Shown: piece by piece, positions 45,940 through 54,787 of the stretch
Layout: each line of letters starts with the position of its first letter
Numbering within the stretch: the first letter of the stretch is position 1
DNA from: a bacterium
GTDB taxonomy: Bacteria; Electryoneota; RPQS01
Assembly (NCBI GenBank): GCA_016702305.1
Contig: JADJEH010000008.1
Location: 30,328-94,327 of the forward strand
Length of the DNA stretch: 64,000 nucleotides
Direction of reading: 5' to 3'
The notes under the pieces: model-generated
The model's database searches: none
What the model was told of the DNA's origin: nothing
What the model saw: the letters and a program-made list of their open reading frames with translations, nothing else
Program-made: the position numbers and the translations under genes

Positions 45940-45971
45940 TTCAGGAATCGTTCATCTTGTTCCGCTATATT
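45940..45971 (+). promoter_or_regulatory. Direct-repeat operator and -10 of the duplicated lipoprotein gene
   Basis: TTCAGG-AATCG-TTCATC (45940-45956), period 11, followed by TATATT at 45966-45971. The second half-site sits where a -35 would be, as in activated OmpR/PhoB-type promoters. Confidence 0.55.
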
Positions 45972-46035
45972 GGAGCATACAGAAGGACGATCACACGGAT
46001 GTCCTTACGAAGTGACCAATCAAAGGGAGAATGAA

Positions 46036-47385
46036 ATGAAGCGGAAGTTATTGTACGCCTTATATGCCGCCCTCTGCGCACTGGTCGTGGCGGCAGGCTG
46101 CGACAAATCGAGTGAGCCCGAATCGGAACCTGCGTGGAATCCCGGCGTGAATCCGGCAACTTTCGTGGCGGGTGTGGACCATCCATTCTTCTCAGTCGTG
46201 CCGGGCCGTATCATGGTTTACGCCGGCAATGACGGCGCGGTGCGGGACAGTGTGGAAGTGCGCGATTCAGATCAGACGCGGGTTGTGATGGGCGTTACGT
46301 GCATGGTCTCAGAGTTCCGCGCGTGGGAGAATGGTGAGCTGGTCGAGATCGCGCGTGACTGGTATGCGCAGGATCAAGCGGGTACGGTCTGGTATTTCGG
46401 CGAAGAGGTTGAGAACTACGAGAATGGAGTGCTCGTGGATACCGACGGTTCCTGGGAGGCCGGAGTGGACGGCGCCGTGCCCGGCTATCAGATGAAAGCG
46501 ACTCCGCACGTCGGCGACGTCTATTACAACGAGTTTTACGAAGAAGAGGCCGAAGATCAATCGGAGGTGTTGAGCGTGGATGCGGCCATTCCCATGGGCT
46601 TCGGAGACTTCGTTCACTGCGTCAAGACTGCGGATTGGACTGACCTTGAACCGGGAATCACTGAGCATAAATATTATGCGCCGGGAATCGGGCTTGTCTA
46701 TGAAATCAAGGTGGAAGGCGGTTCAGGGAGCATTGAACTCGTCGAGGTGCGACAGGCAACGGGCGCGTCGTGGAATCCCGCCGTCATCCCGTCGAATTTT
46801 GTTACGGGAGTCAACAACCCATATTATTCCGTAGTTCCCGGCCGTGTGATGGTGTACGTGGGGGACGGAGACAGCGTGGAGGTGCGTGACACGGATGACA
46901 CTCGTGTAGTGATGGGCGTAACTTGCATGGTGTCGGAGTTTCGCGAGTGGACGGACGGCGAACTGGTTGAGGTAGCCTACGACTGGTTTGCACAGGATCA
47001 GGATGGAAACGTATGGTACTTCGGTGAAGCGGTCGAAAATTATGCTAACGGCGAGTTGATCAATACGAACGGTTCATGGGAGGCCGGCGTGGATGGCGCA
47101 CTGCCCGGTTACCAGATGAAAGCTCAGCCATTTGTCGGTGACCGCTACTATCAGGAATACTATGACGGGGAAGCCGAGGATCAGGCGCGCATAATCAGCG
47201 TCACGGCCTCCCAGTCGGTCGTGTTCGGTCAGTTCAGCAATTGCGTGAAGTCGCTCGAGTGGACGGATATTGATCCCGGCGCCGCCGAATTCAAGTTCTA
47301 TGCATCGGGAATCGGCTTGATCCGCGAGCATGCTACAACCGACGAATCGAGCGGCATGGAACTCGTTGCTGTACGCATGGAGTAG
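46036..47385 (+). CDS. Lipoprotein with two tandem copies of one domain
   Basis: 449 residues from ATG 46036 (GGGAG upstream). Lipobox 'LVVAAGC' with Cys at about residue 21. Two domains of about 205 residues follow one another: each begins 'WNPxVxPxxFVxGVxxPxxS', passes through 'VVPGRxMVY', 'TRVVMGVTCMVSEFR', 'DWxAQDQ.G.VWYFGE.VEN' and 'GSWEAGVDGAxPGYQMKA', and ends 'ADWTDLEPGITEHKYYAPGI' or its counterpart. Single-domain relatives are widespread as hypothetical secreted proteins. The ligand is unknown. It has its own promoter behind the operator shared with the two-component and PepSY genes, so it is a probable member of that regulon. Confidence 0.75.
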   Translation: MKRKLLYALYAALCALVVAAGCDKSSEPESEPAWNPGVNPATFVAGVDHPFFSVVPGRIMVYAGNDGAVRDSVEVRDSDQTRVVMGVTCMVSEFRAWENGELVEIARDWYAQDQAGTVWYFGEEVENYENGVLVDTDGSWEAGVDGAVPGYQMKATPHVGDVYYNEFYEEEAEDQSEVLSVDAAIPMGFGDFVHCVKTADWTDLEPGITEHKYYAPGIGLVYEIKVEGGSGSIELVEVRQATGASWNPAVIPSNFVTGVNNPYYSVVPGRVMVYVGDGDSVEVRDTDDTRVVMGVTCMVSEFREWTDGELVEVAYDWFAQDQDGNVWYFGEAVENYANGELINTNGSWEAGVDGALPGYQMKAQPFVGDRYYQEYYDGEAEDQARIISVTASQSVVFGQFSNCVKSLEWTDIDPGAAEFKFYASGIGLIREHATTDESSGMELVAVRME

Positions 47386-47426
47386 CGCTCGCAGCGCCCA
47401 CACGGATTGACTCTGTTGAAACAAAC

Positions 47427-47462
47427 AAGCCCCTGTCGACTTCACGGTCAGCAGGGGCTTTT
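47427..47462. terminator. Bidirectional terminator between convergent genes
   Basis: AAGCCCCTG / CAGGGGCTT stem with TTTT on the plus side and GTTTGTTT on the minus side; it separates the lipoprotein gene from the convergent kinase. Confidence 0.75.
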
Positions 47463-47497
47463 GATGTTATCAAGTCGGATGAGCGTGAAGTGCCGAA

Positions 47498-49502
47498 TTA
47501 ACTGCTTTCCGCGCGAGGGAGTGAGATGCGGAAGGTCGTGCCCTGACCGGCGGCGGATTCGACTTGAATGGCGCCGGAGTGCTCTTCGACAATCTGGTGG
47601 ACGATCGAGAGTCCGAGGCCGACGCCGACACCCACGCCCCAAGTCGTGTAGCCCGGCTCGAAGATCCGGGACAATTTGTCCTGCGGAATGCCGATGCCAT
47701 TGTCGGCGATTTCCACGACCACGTTTTCTGCCCCGGCAAATGTGCGAATGCGGATCTGGCCGCTCGACGAGACCGCGTGATTGGCATTGCTCAGCAATTG
47801 CAGGATCATCTGGTTCAATTTGGCCGGATGGCAAAGAATACGCGGCAGGTCGGCGAGTTCTTTTACGATTTCGATGTCAGGTTTGCGCTCTTGCTCGAAG
47901 ACGGCCAGCGTATCTTCAATGCTCCTGTTCACGTCGTAGAGTTGCCGTTCCGCTTCGTCCAGCTTCACAAAACTCTTCATCTTGGCCACAATCTGCGCGA
48001 CGCGGTTCGAACCCTCTGACACCACGCGCTCACTTTGGAGCAGCAAAGACAGCAGCCTGTCAATCGCACGCGTTTGGTCGGACTCGGGCAGCGCCTTCAC
48101 GTTGGCCTCGAGTTTGGCGACGCACGAACGAATATTCATGCTTGAACTTTGAACGGCGGAAATCGGATTGTTGAACTCGTGCGACATACCGGCGACGAAC
48201 AGGCTCATCGAGGCCATCTTCTCGGATTGGACGAGTTGTGCCTGCGTTAGGCGGAGTTCGAGGTTTGCGTTGCTCAAGTCGTCGTTCGTTCGTTCGAGTT
48301 GTGCGTAAGAGGTCTCAAGGTCAGACATGGCGTGCTTCAAGGCGAGCTCGGTAGCCTTGCGGTCGGTGATATCGGTGACGATGCCCTCAATCGCCTTGAC
48401 GGATCCGTGGCCATCGCGTTCCGCCCATAAGCTCATTTCGACAAAGAACTCGGATCGGTCACGCCGCCGAAAGACGTACTCGCCAGTGAGCTGACCGTCG
48501 CGGGCCAAGGCCGCCATGACCTGCTGCCGTTCGGCTGGGTTGCTGTATACCTGCTCGCCGATGTTGGTGACTTCCGAGCGGGCATGCTCATCGGAATCGT
48601 AGCCCAGCATTTTCACGAGGGCACGGTTGGCAGTGATCACTTTGCCATCGGGCGACGACCGGATGATTCCGGCTGTGGCGTGTTCGAAGATTCCGCGATA
48701 GCGTTCTTCGCTGGCGCGCAATGCCGCCTCGACGCGCTCACGCTCGGAAATGTCCACAATGAGCGCCTGCTGCATCCTGCGTACGCTATCAGCCAGGCGC
48801 CGAGTTCATCCGTGAGCGGTAGTCAAAGACCGCGTCGAGCTTACCGTGTGCGATAGACTCGGTGACCGCGGAAATTCGGCGCAAAGGACGCAGGACCGAG
48901 CTGATCAGACCGACGGTGATCATGAACAGCATACCAAGGCAAAAGACAATCGCAAGGCGCATGTGCGATTGGGATTTGGCGCGTGAACTGCGGGCGTCGT
49001 GGAACGCGGCGTTCATGCCGCCCGCGAGCCGCTGGCCAAGTTCCCGCTGAAGCGCGGTCAGGTTCTCATAGCGCCGGTTCATGTCCTCCACTTTGGGAAA
49101 CTGCGCCTCGTTAAGCTCGCTTGCTATCAGTTGCAGCGTCAGGGCGCGCGCAAGGTCATAGTAAGATTCAAAGGCCCGATTGGTTTCGAGCAACAGCGCG
49201 GAATGCTCAGGCAACAGCACCCGCAGCGAGTCCTGCAACGACACCTGCCGGAGACGCATTTCATCAGCCTCAAACAGCATGTCCGCATCCTGCAAGACAA
49301 TTGAGGTTTGGAAGACGTGTTGAATCTGAAGGGTCAGCGTAGCAAGCTCGTTGCTCAAACGGACTGCCGGAAAGGCCTTCAGCTCAATGCGGTCGGCGAG
49401 CCGCGCGTTTTGTTCGGCCTGAATGTAGGATATGCCGTATATAACGACAAATGCCATTGCGGCGAGCAACGGCATGGACATGATCTTGTGCGTGAATCTC
49501 AT
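47498..49502 (-). CDS. Membrane sensor histidine kinase with PAS domain, broken in HAMP
   Basis: About 668 residues when joined. The first frame (49502 to 48789) gives TM1 ('MSMPLLAAMAFVVIYGISYI'), a helical periplasmic sensor with about 150 residues, TM2 ('LAIVFCLGMLFMITVGLISS') and most of HAMP. At about 48790-48800 the expected HAMP end ('DELGALADSVRRM') needs two single-base corrections. The second frame carries PAS ('RASEERYRGIFEHATAGIIR'), HisKA ('VAGMSHEFNNPISAVQ'), N-box 'NQMILQLLSNANHAV', G1 'DNGIGIP' and G2 'GVGLGLSIV'. It is the last gene of the PAP2-porin-binding-protein operon. No response regulator is adjacent, so the partner may be encoded elsewhere. The upstream binding-protein gene suggests anion or phosphate sensing (inference). 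Confidence 0.8.
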
Positions 49503-49536
49503 AAGGTTGTTCGGTCGTGAATCGCGGGCTATTCGC

Positions 49537-49957
49537 TCATTTTACAGCGATCCGGCGGATAGGTTTGGACGTTGGCAGATACGACGCGTAACCGATGGCG
49601 CCAGGTGTTTCACTGACAAACTCGATCAATTCGGCTTCTGTTTCAAATGATTTGGGCGGCAGGCCCCGGCCCGTAAAGACGGCTTGCTTCCAAAACGTGG
49701 AGAACTGTGAGGCGTCGCGGTCAAGGTACTTTTTCACAAACGCCGAGTGTGTTGCCCCTGACCGCAGCACGACGGGCACAATGTGAGCCGTCGGACCACT
49801 GCGACTTCTTGCCAAGGTAGATACGCTCGATGGACTCGCGCTGTAGTTCGGAGTCGGGCACGTTCTTGTTCGCAAATACAATAATTTCCGCCGACCATCC
49901 GACGGAGGCCAGAGCGAGCAAGATTGTTAGAACGGCGGTGGTTCGTGCGTATCGCAT
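49537..49957 (-). CDS. Small phosphate-binding-like (PBP) periplasmic protein, one frame break
   Basis: About 139 residues when joined. The start ATG at 49957 overlaps the porin stop (TGATG). A signal peptide (MRYARTTAVLTILLALASVG) is followed by 'IIVFANKNVPDSELQRESIE' and 'IYLGKKSQWSDG'. The frame breaks near 49785-49795 and resumes with 'HIVPVVLRSGATHSAFVKKY', 'FWKQAVFTGRGLPPKSFETE' and 'VSETPGAIGYASY'. The latter phrases are typical of short PstS-like proteins that carry only half of a periplasmic binding fold. It lies between a porin and a sensor kinase, so it may bind an anion and pass the signal on. The substrate is not determinable here. Confidence 0.7.
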
Positions 49958-51309
49958 CAGAAGTGCACGGTCGTTTTCAAGAGGAGCGCATGCCAATAGC
50001 GATCCAGCGTGCCGGCTCGCGCACCGTCAAACAGAGCCTGCCCTTCGCGAAGCGCCACACCGTCCAGATAATGATACTCCGCCTTAACCATCATGTTGGG
50101 ATTGATGTCAATGCGGGTGCTCAGGACGAGGTCCTTTTCCCATCCGGCGTAGTCCGGCCACCCTTGCATTACCGCGAAATCGCCGTCACGGTCGTTGACA
50201 CGCGGGTAGTAGACGCTGTAGTACATGCCGCAAGTCAGCCACTTGTTGGTGCGGCAGCTTAACATTCCGTAATAGCCTTCCTCGCGGCCAGTGCCTGCCC
50301 TTCCCGAGTTCATGACGTTGGAATTAAACTCGGCCGCCGCGGTCAGACACTTGTGAACGTATTCCGCGGAGAAGGTGGCCATTTGCTCGATGTCGAACTC
50401 GTCACTATAGTGAATCTGCCGCGTGAAATCGCGTGGGTGCCCATTGGAGTCCGTAAGCGTGACGGCGTAATTCCAATCGGTCGACATTTCAAATTCGCCA
50501 ACAAGAAACGTGGTGCCCATACGCAGACCGGGCACCGGCGGAGACCAGACAAACGCGCCGCCATAGACGACCGGAAAGAGGACTTTTTCGTTGAAGGATC
50601 CAAGGTATTCGACGGCGACGGAGTTAGGATCGGCGCCGTACTCCGCGGCGGCCTCGAAGCCAACCGGGTATACCGAGCTCGCCCCTCCGACCCGGAAGTT
50701 GCCGCCCCAGAAGCCATTCTTGGGATTTGGAATATTCAGCGTACCGCACCAGAGCTCGTAATCGCAATAGCCGGATTTGTGCAGCGGTAAATTCCCGTAA
50801 AGGCTCACCCCTTCGTGGGCCAAGGCGAAGTCGCGCAGGCCTTCGTTGTAGACGCACTGCGGCAAGAGGACGGCGGTGCGCAGCATGTCAATGTCGCGGC
50901 CCTGATTGTAAAAGCCAAGCGGGACTTTGATCTTCCCGACGCGCACGCCCAAGTAATCACGCCATTGGTAGTCGCCGCCGGCCCAATCAATGAAGACTTG
51001 GTTGTTGCCCTCCAAACCCAAATCGCGAGCCAAAAATTGAATGCCGACGCGCAAGCGCTCCGTCGGCGTCGCGAGGACAGTCGTGCCCACCTCGTTGTAC
51101 TCGAAACTGCCCTTGGCGGAACGGGCAACCAGGAGCTGGTTGGCAGAAGTCGTTACGAAGCCCTGACTGGCGAAGCCGCTGACGTAGAGATTTTGCATCT
51201 GCGCCGTCAACCGATGCGGGGCCACGGCCAGGATGCAAACTGTCAGCGCAAGGACCGTCCAGTTTCGGGATATCGAGCTGCGGGAGGTGTATGTACTTAC
51301 TGCGACCAT
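49957..51309 (-). CDS. Outer-membrane porin-like barrel
   Basis: 450 residues. N-terminal signal segment ('VLALTVCILAVAPHRLTAQ'). The mature part is strand-rich with aromatic girdles ('VFIDWAGGDYQWRDYLGVRV', 'GVSLYGNLPLHKSGYCDYEL', 'GYYGMLSCRTNKWLTCGMYY') and ends 'HALLLKTTVHF', with the terminal Phe expected of barrels inserted by BamA. The motif 'GxxxVPLGFYNQGRDIDMLR' resembles the constriction-loop region of phosphate-type porins, but this is only a resemblance. It is translationally coupled to the PstS-like gene. A cluster of porin, binding protein and sensor suggests uptake or sensing of a small anion. Confidence 0.75.
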   Translation of the reverse strand: MVAVSTYTSRSSISRNWTVLALTVCILAVAPHRLTAQMQNLYVSGFASQGFVTTSANQLLVARSAKGSFEYNEVGTTVLATPTERLRVGIQFLARDLGLEGNNQVFIDWAGGDYQWRDYLGVRVGKIKVPLGFYNQGRDIDMLRTAVLLPQCVYNEGLRDFALAHEGVSLYGNLPLHKSGYCDYELWCGTLNIPNPKNGFWGGNFRVGGASSVYPVGFEAAAEYGADPNSVAVEYLGSFNEKVLFPVVYGGAFVWSPPVPGLRMGTTFLVGEFEMSTDWNYAVTLTDSNGHPRDFTRQIHYSDEFDIEQMATFSAEYVHKCLTAAAEFNSNVMNSGRAGTGREEGYYGMLSCRTNKWLTCGMYYSVYYPRVNDRDGDFAVMQGWPDYAGWEKDLVLSTRIDINPNMMVKAEYHYLDGVALREGQALFDGARAGTLDRYWHALLLKTTVHF

Positions 51310-51333
51310 GATGTGTTGTTGTTGCGGAAGGAT

Positions 51334-52371
51334 TTAAAGGCGAATCGAGAGCCACAGCCCGGCCGGATCGTCCGGTCCGCCGCTGAAGGGGCGCACGGTC
51401 ATCCACTTCATCCGGTGACGGCCAACGAGCGCGTCGGCGACGGCGAAACCGTAGGCCCCGCCGACCCAAACATCGGATGCCCAGTGCCAGCGTGAGTCCA
51501 CACGCTGCACTGCAACGGATGCCGCGCCCATGTAGAGGACAACGTCCATCGGGACAAAATGAATGTGCTCGTCGGCGATGCGCGCGATCTGGAAAGCGTG
51601 GGAAGCGTGACCTGAAAAAAACGACTGGCCGGGTTCGAAAAAGTCCCAGTGATTCGAGCGATAACCCTCGATGGGGCGCGGGCGGCCGGTGATCTTGTTG
51701 ACAATCACCTTGGGAGGTCCCGCGATGAGGTAGCTTTCGAGGATTTCAGAACTCATCCGCGACAGCCACTCAAACCCGACCAGGTAGGAGACCACGGCGG
51801 TGCCGAGAATGTACTTATTCATCGTTCCTTGCCGACCGACCGGTTCCAGAAACTCCCCGGCTTCGTGGAAGGGCTCGATGCTCCAATGATCCTTGTTGCG
51901 GTGCAGTCCGGCGCTGATCTCGTCGTCCAAGAAGTAGATTCCGGCTCCGACGGCAACGATGCCAGCGAGGTACTTCAGCGTGCGCGGGTGAAAACGGGCC
52001 GGTGAAGAGTAGACCCAGGCCACATCAGACAGCCCGGTCCGTGCGACAAATTTCATATCTCCCAAGATGTTGCGGGAGAAGGCCGACTTGCCGAAGAGCC
52101 GCGTCCCGTACGGCTTTGTGGCGATACGTTGGCTGTCAGCCGAGCTGAGAGCTACCGGCGGCGGACTCGAACCCACACTGAGACCACGCTTGAATCGAAT
52201 CTCCTGGCCCTGGGCCGAAACGACGAGCAGAAGTACAAACGCCGAAATACCAAAAGCCCTGCAGATATTCAATGGTTTCGATGGTTTCGTGAATAGAGAC
52301 AGCTTTCGCCACGATATCAGTATGTACGCTTGATTTTGCACTAATTCAATAGTGACAGATACTCCATCCAA
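51334..52371 (-). CDS. PAP2-superfamily phosphatase, probably exported
   Basis: Up to 345 residues. The export segment ('AFGISAFVLLLVVSAQG') lies about 40 residues from the ATG at 52371, so the true start may be later. The PAP2 signature is present in order: 'KVIVNKITGRPRP' (KX6RP), 'SFFSGHASHAFQIA' (SGH) and 'RVDSRWHWASDVWVG' (SRX-H-X3-D form). Another helix pair precedes it ('LAGIVAVGAGIYFLDDEISA'). PAP2 enzymes remove phosphate from lipids or other phosphomonoesters at the periplasmic face. It is the first gene of the operon that continues with porin, binding protein and kinase. Confidence 0.8.
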   Translation of the reverse strand: MDGVSVTIELVQNQAYILISWRKLSLFTKPSKPLNICRAFGISAFVLLLVVSAQGQEIRFKRGLSVGSSPPPVALSSADSQRIATKPYGTRLFGKSAFSRNILGDMKFVARTGLSDVAWVYSSPARFHPRTLKYLAGIVAVGAGIYFLDDEISAGLHRNKDHWSIEPFHEAGEFLEPVGRQGTMNKYILGTAVVSYLVGFEWLSRMSSEILESYLIAGPPKVIVNKITGRPRPIEGYRSNHWDFFEPGQSFFSGHASHAFQIARIADEHIHFVPMDVVLYMGAASVAVQRVDSRWHWASDVWVGGAYGFAVADALVGRHRMKWMTVRPFSGGPDDPAGLWLSIRL

Positions 52372-52645
52372 TTAGCGCTTGTTGTTCTATAATATTGTAA
52401 ATATTAATTTTATGTCTAAGTCGCTGACCGAATGAGCACTCTGATCTCAATTCCTTTTCGAATAACCTCTTTGTGAGCATCGGTACAAGCAGTTTTAGCA
52501 TGCTATTCTCAGGTAATCTTGCTATAATTGAACGAAGACGCACGGACAGAGTCACTTCTTAACGTGATTTCCGACTGCTATGTCGTTTTAATGGGTTGGG
52601 ACCAAGTTTTTCAAGAATTCATTCAAGTCCCCTGAACAGGATTTT
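52372..52645. other. Divergent promoter region
   Basis: AT-rich gap between the divergent PAP2 and kinase operons. It contains the palindromic-looking run AATATTGTAAATATT (52391-52405) and the extended -10 listed separately. Confidence 0.5.
52520..52528 (+). promoter_or_regulatory. Extended -10 promoter of the 52.6-61.6 kb operon
   Basis: TGCTATAAT is a perfect TGnTATAAT. The start would be near 52535, leaving a leader of about 110 bases before the kinase ATG. Confidence 0.5.
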
Positions 52646-53508
52646 ATGGAAGCACAAAACGAACACAGCGCCAACGACGATCTTGACAGGCTCAGGCTGG
52701 AGTTGGAGACTGTGAAAGCGCAGTTGCAGCAGACGCAGGCCCAACTGATTCACTCTGAGAAGCTGGCCACCATCGGCATGCTCGTAGCGGGCGTCGCGCA
52801 TGAGATCAATTCACCGATCGGTGCGTTGGGAGTATGCACGCGACTTTGGTCAAAGCGCTGGACAAGCTCAAGTGCAATTTGACCTGCGACGGCGCGAAGA
52901 ACTCCGTCCTGGACGAGCCCGGCGTCGCCGCGACGCTAGCGATCATTGACGACGCGAATCGCGTGATCAGCAACGGGACGATGCGCGTTCTGAATATCGT
53001 TCGGCACTTGCGGAGCTTCGCGCGTATCGATGAAGCTGAACGCACCGTCGCCGATTTGCACGAGGGGATTGAGGACACGCTGACGCTGATTGATCACGAA
53101 ATCAGGCATAATATTCGGATCGTCAAGAAATTCGGTGAGATTCCGGCGATCATGTGCTACCCCGGGCAATTGAATCAGGTCTTTCTGAACCTGTTGGTGA
53201 ACTCACGGCAGGCGATGGAGGACGGCGGAGAAATCACAATTACGACCGGCGTCGAGGACGGTTCGATCCGCGTGGAATTCGCCGACACCGGCAAGGGGAT
53301 CGCACCGGAGTATATTGACAAAATATTTGAACCGGGATTCACTACGAAACGCGTGGGCGTCGGCACGGGTTTGGGACTGTTTATTGTCAACTCGATTGTG
53401 CAGGCGCACGGCGGGACCATTACCGTAAAGAGCGAGGTTGACAAGGGGACAACATTCACCATACTGCTCCCGATTGACGCAAACAGGTCTGATGTCAGCG
53501 CGCTCTGA
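52646..53508 (+). CDS. Soluble histidine kinase, one frame break
   Basis: About 288 residues when joined. There is no membrane segment. A short coiled coil ('LRLELETVKAQLQQTQAQLI') leads straight into HisKA ('HSEKLATIGMLVAGVAHEIN'). Just after the H-box, at about 52828, the frame breaks: 'SPIGALG' is followed in the next frame by 'SMHATLVKALDKLK'. The rest is intact: N-box 'NQVFLNLLVNSRQAM', G1 'DTGKGIAPE', F-box 'IFEPGFTTK' and G2 'GTGLGLFIV'. It resembles the kinase half of the neighbouring minus-strand kinase at 47498. It opens a seven-gene operon that ends in a receiver protein (61078), its possible partner. Confidence 0.8.
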
Positions 53509-53509
53509 G

Positions 53510-54787
53510 ATGAGCCTAAGTTGGGCGCCGTGGATGTGCCGGTGGCACGTGTGGGCGCTGCTGCTCCTGGCCGTACCCTACGCTGCGGCGACGACGCAGC
53601 CGGTGGACTCCGCGCAGGCCGGACGAAAACGACTTGCGGCGAATTCCACATTGGAAAAGGTCGTTTCGTTTCCGGGACAGCTTGCCTATGCGCCGGTGCG
53701 CTACACCGTGCTGGGCCTGGGTTATGCCGGTGTCTACCTCGTTCAGACAGGAGTGGTTGACAAGATCGTAAGTGTCGTGGGCGGCGCCGGATTCACGCCG
53801 GTCTATGCTCCACGAACGGGCGCGGGACTGCGCTTCACAAGATTAGACTGCCTTACGAAAGGCGCGGCGCTGATTACGACCGCGTCATCGTGGCTCGACG
53901 GAAGGCAGCTCTACTCCGTTGAATGGTCTGACGTTCCTCTGGGGACCGCACTGACCACCGAGTACTCGATCCGCTACCGTTCTCTGACTGCGGAAGCCTT
54001 TTACGGCGTCGGGCCTGAAGCTGCGACGGACGACAAAGTCGTCTACTCGGAAGAGGACGTGCTGTTTGAATTCTCGATTGCGAAGCGGCTGAACAGGTTC
54101 TTTCGCGCGAAGCTGGATATCGGCATCAGCAATACAAGCATCTTCGCAGGACGCAACGGGTTCACGCCGACGATCAACGACTACTATTCCCAGGCGTCAT
54201 TGCCGGGATTCAAGGACAAGAACCGGTTTCAAGGTACAGAACTCTCACTTCGTTTCGACGATGCCAACGATCCGGGACATCCGACCGCGGGACGGATTGG
54301 AAAGATCGCTGGCTTGTTCTTCCATGACCTGCACGGAGATCGTCAGAGCTTCTGGAAGACCAGTTTGGATTTCACGCAGCATTTGCACCTCTTCCATGAC
54401 CGCGTGCTCGTGCTGCGCGGCGCGGGCGAAATGACTCAGGCCGCCGAAGGACATGACATTCCATTTTATCATTTGGCGGAAATCGGGAGCTACGGCACCG
54501 TGCGCGGATTGACGCGTGGTCGCTTTCGAGACAACGACTATGTACTCGGTTCGGCGGAGTACCGGTATCCCGTTTGGATTCCGTGGGCGAAGCTCGTGGA
54601 TGCCGTCGTGTTTGTGGACGGCGGGCAGGTGGCCCATGACGTGTTTGAGGATGCGCGATTCGCTGTCTGGCAAATTGGCTACGGCGGCGGCTTCAGATTC
54701 TACAACGCGACGACCTTGATTGCAAAAACGGAGATTGCTTTCAGTCAAGAGAGCTATCGCTTCTACTTCACTCTGAATACGCCGTGA
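53510..54787 (+). CDS. Omp85/BamA-type outer-membrane barrel (surface antigen)
   Basis: About 425 residues from ATG 53510; ATG 53492 is an alternative. Signal peptide ('WHVWALLLLAVPYAAA'). The sequence is a 16-strand-type barrel without clear POTRA repeats. Diagnostic parts near the C-terminus are 'GSYGTVRGLTRGRFRDNDYV' (an RGF/RGL-like loop 6 motif), 'LGSAEYRYPVWIPWAKLVDA', 'VFVDGGQVAHDVF' and a final strand ending 'FYFTLNTP'. Short barrel-only members of this superfamily occur widely and may export or insert proteins or lipids. It follows the kinase and overlaps the next gene by GTGA. Confidence 0.75.
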   Translation: MSLSWAPWMCRWHVWALLLLAVPYAAATTQPVDSAQAGRKRLAANSTLEKVVSFPGQLAYAPVRYTVLGLGYAGVYLVQTGVVDKIVSVVGGAGFTPVYAPRTGAGLRFTRLDCLTKGAALITTASSWLDGRQLYSVEWSDVPLGTALTTEYSIRYRSLTAEAFYGVGPEAATDDKVVYSEEDVLFEFSIAKRLNRFFRAKLDIGISNTSIFAGRNGFTPTINDYYSQASLPGFKDKNRFQGTELSLRFDDANDPGHPTAGRIGKIAGLFFHDLHGDRQSFWKTSLDFTQHLHLFHDRVLVLRGAGEMTQAAEGHDIPFYHLAEIGSYGTVRGLTRGRFRDNDYVLGSAEYRYPVWIPWAKLVDAVVFVDGGQVAHDVFEDARFAVWQIGYGGGFRFYNATTLIAKTEIAFSQESYRFYFTLNTP

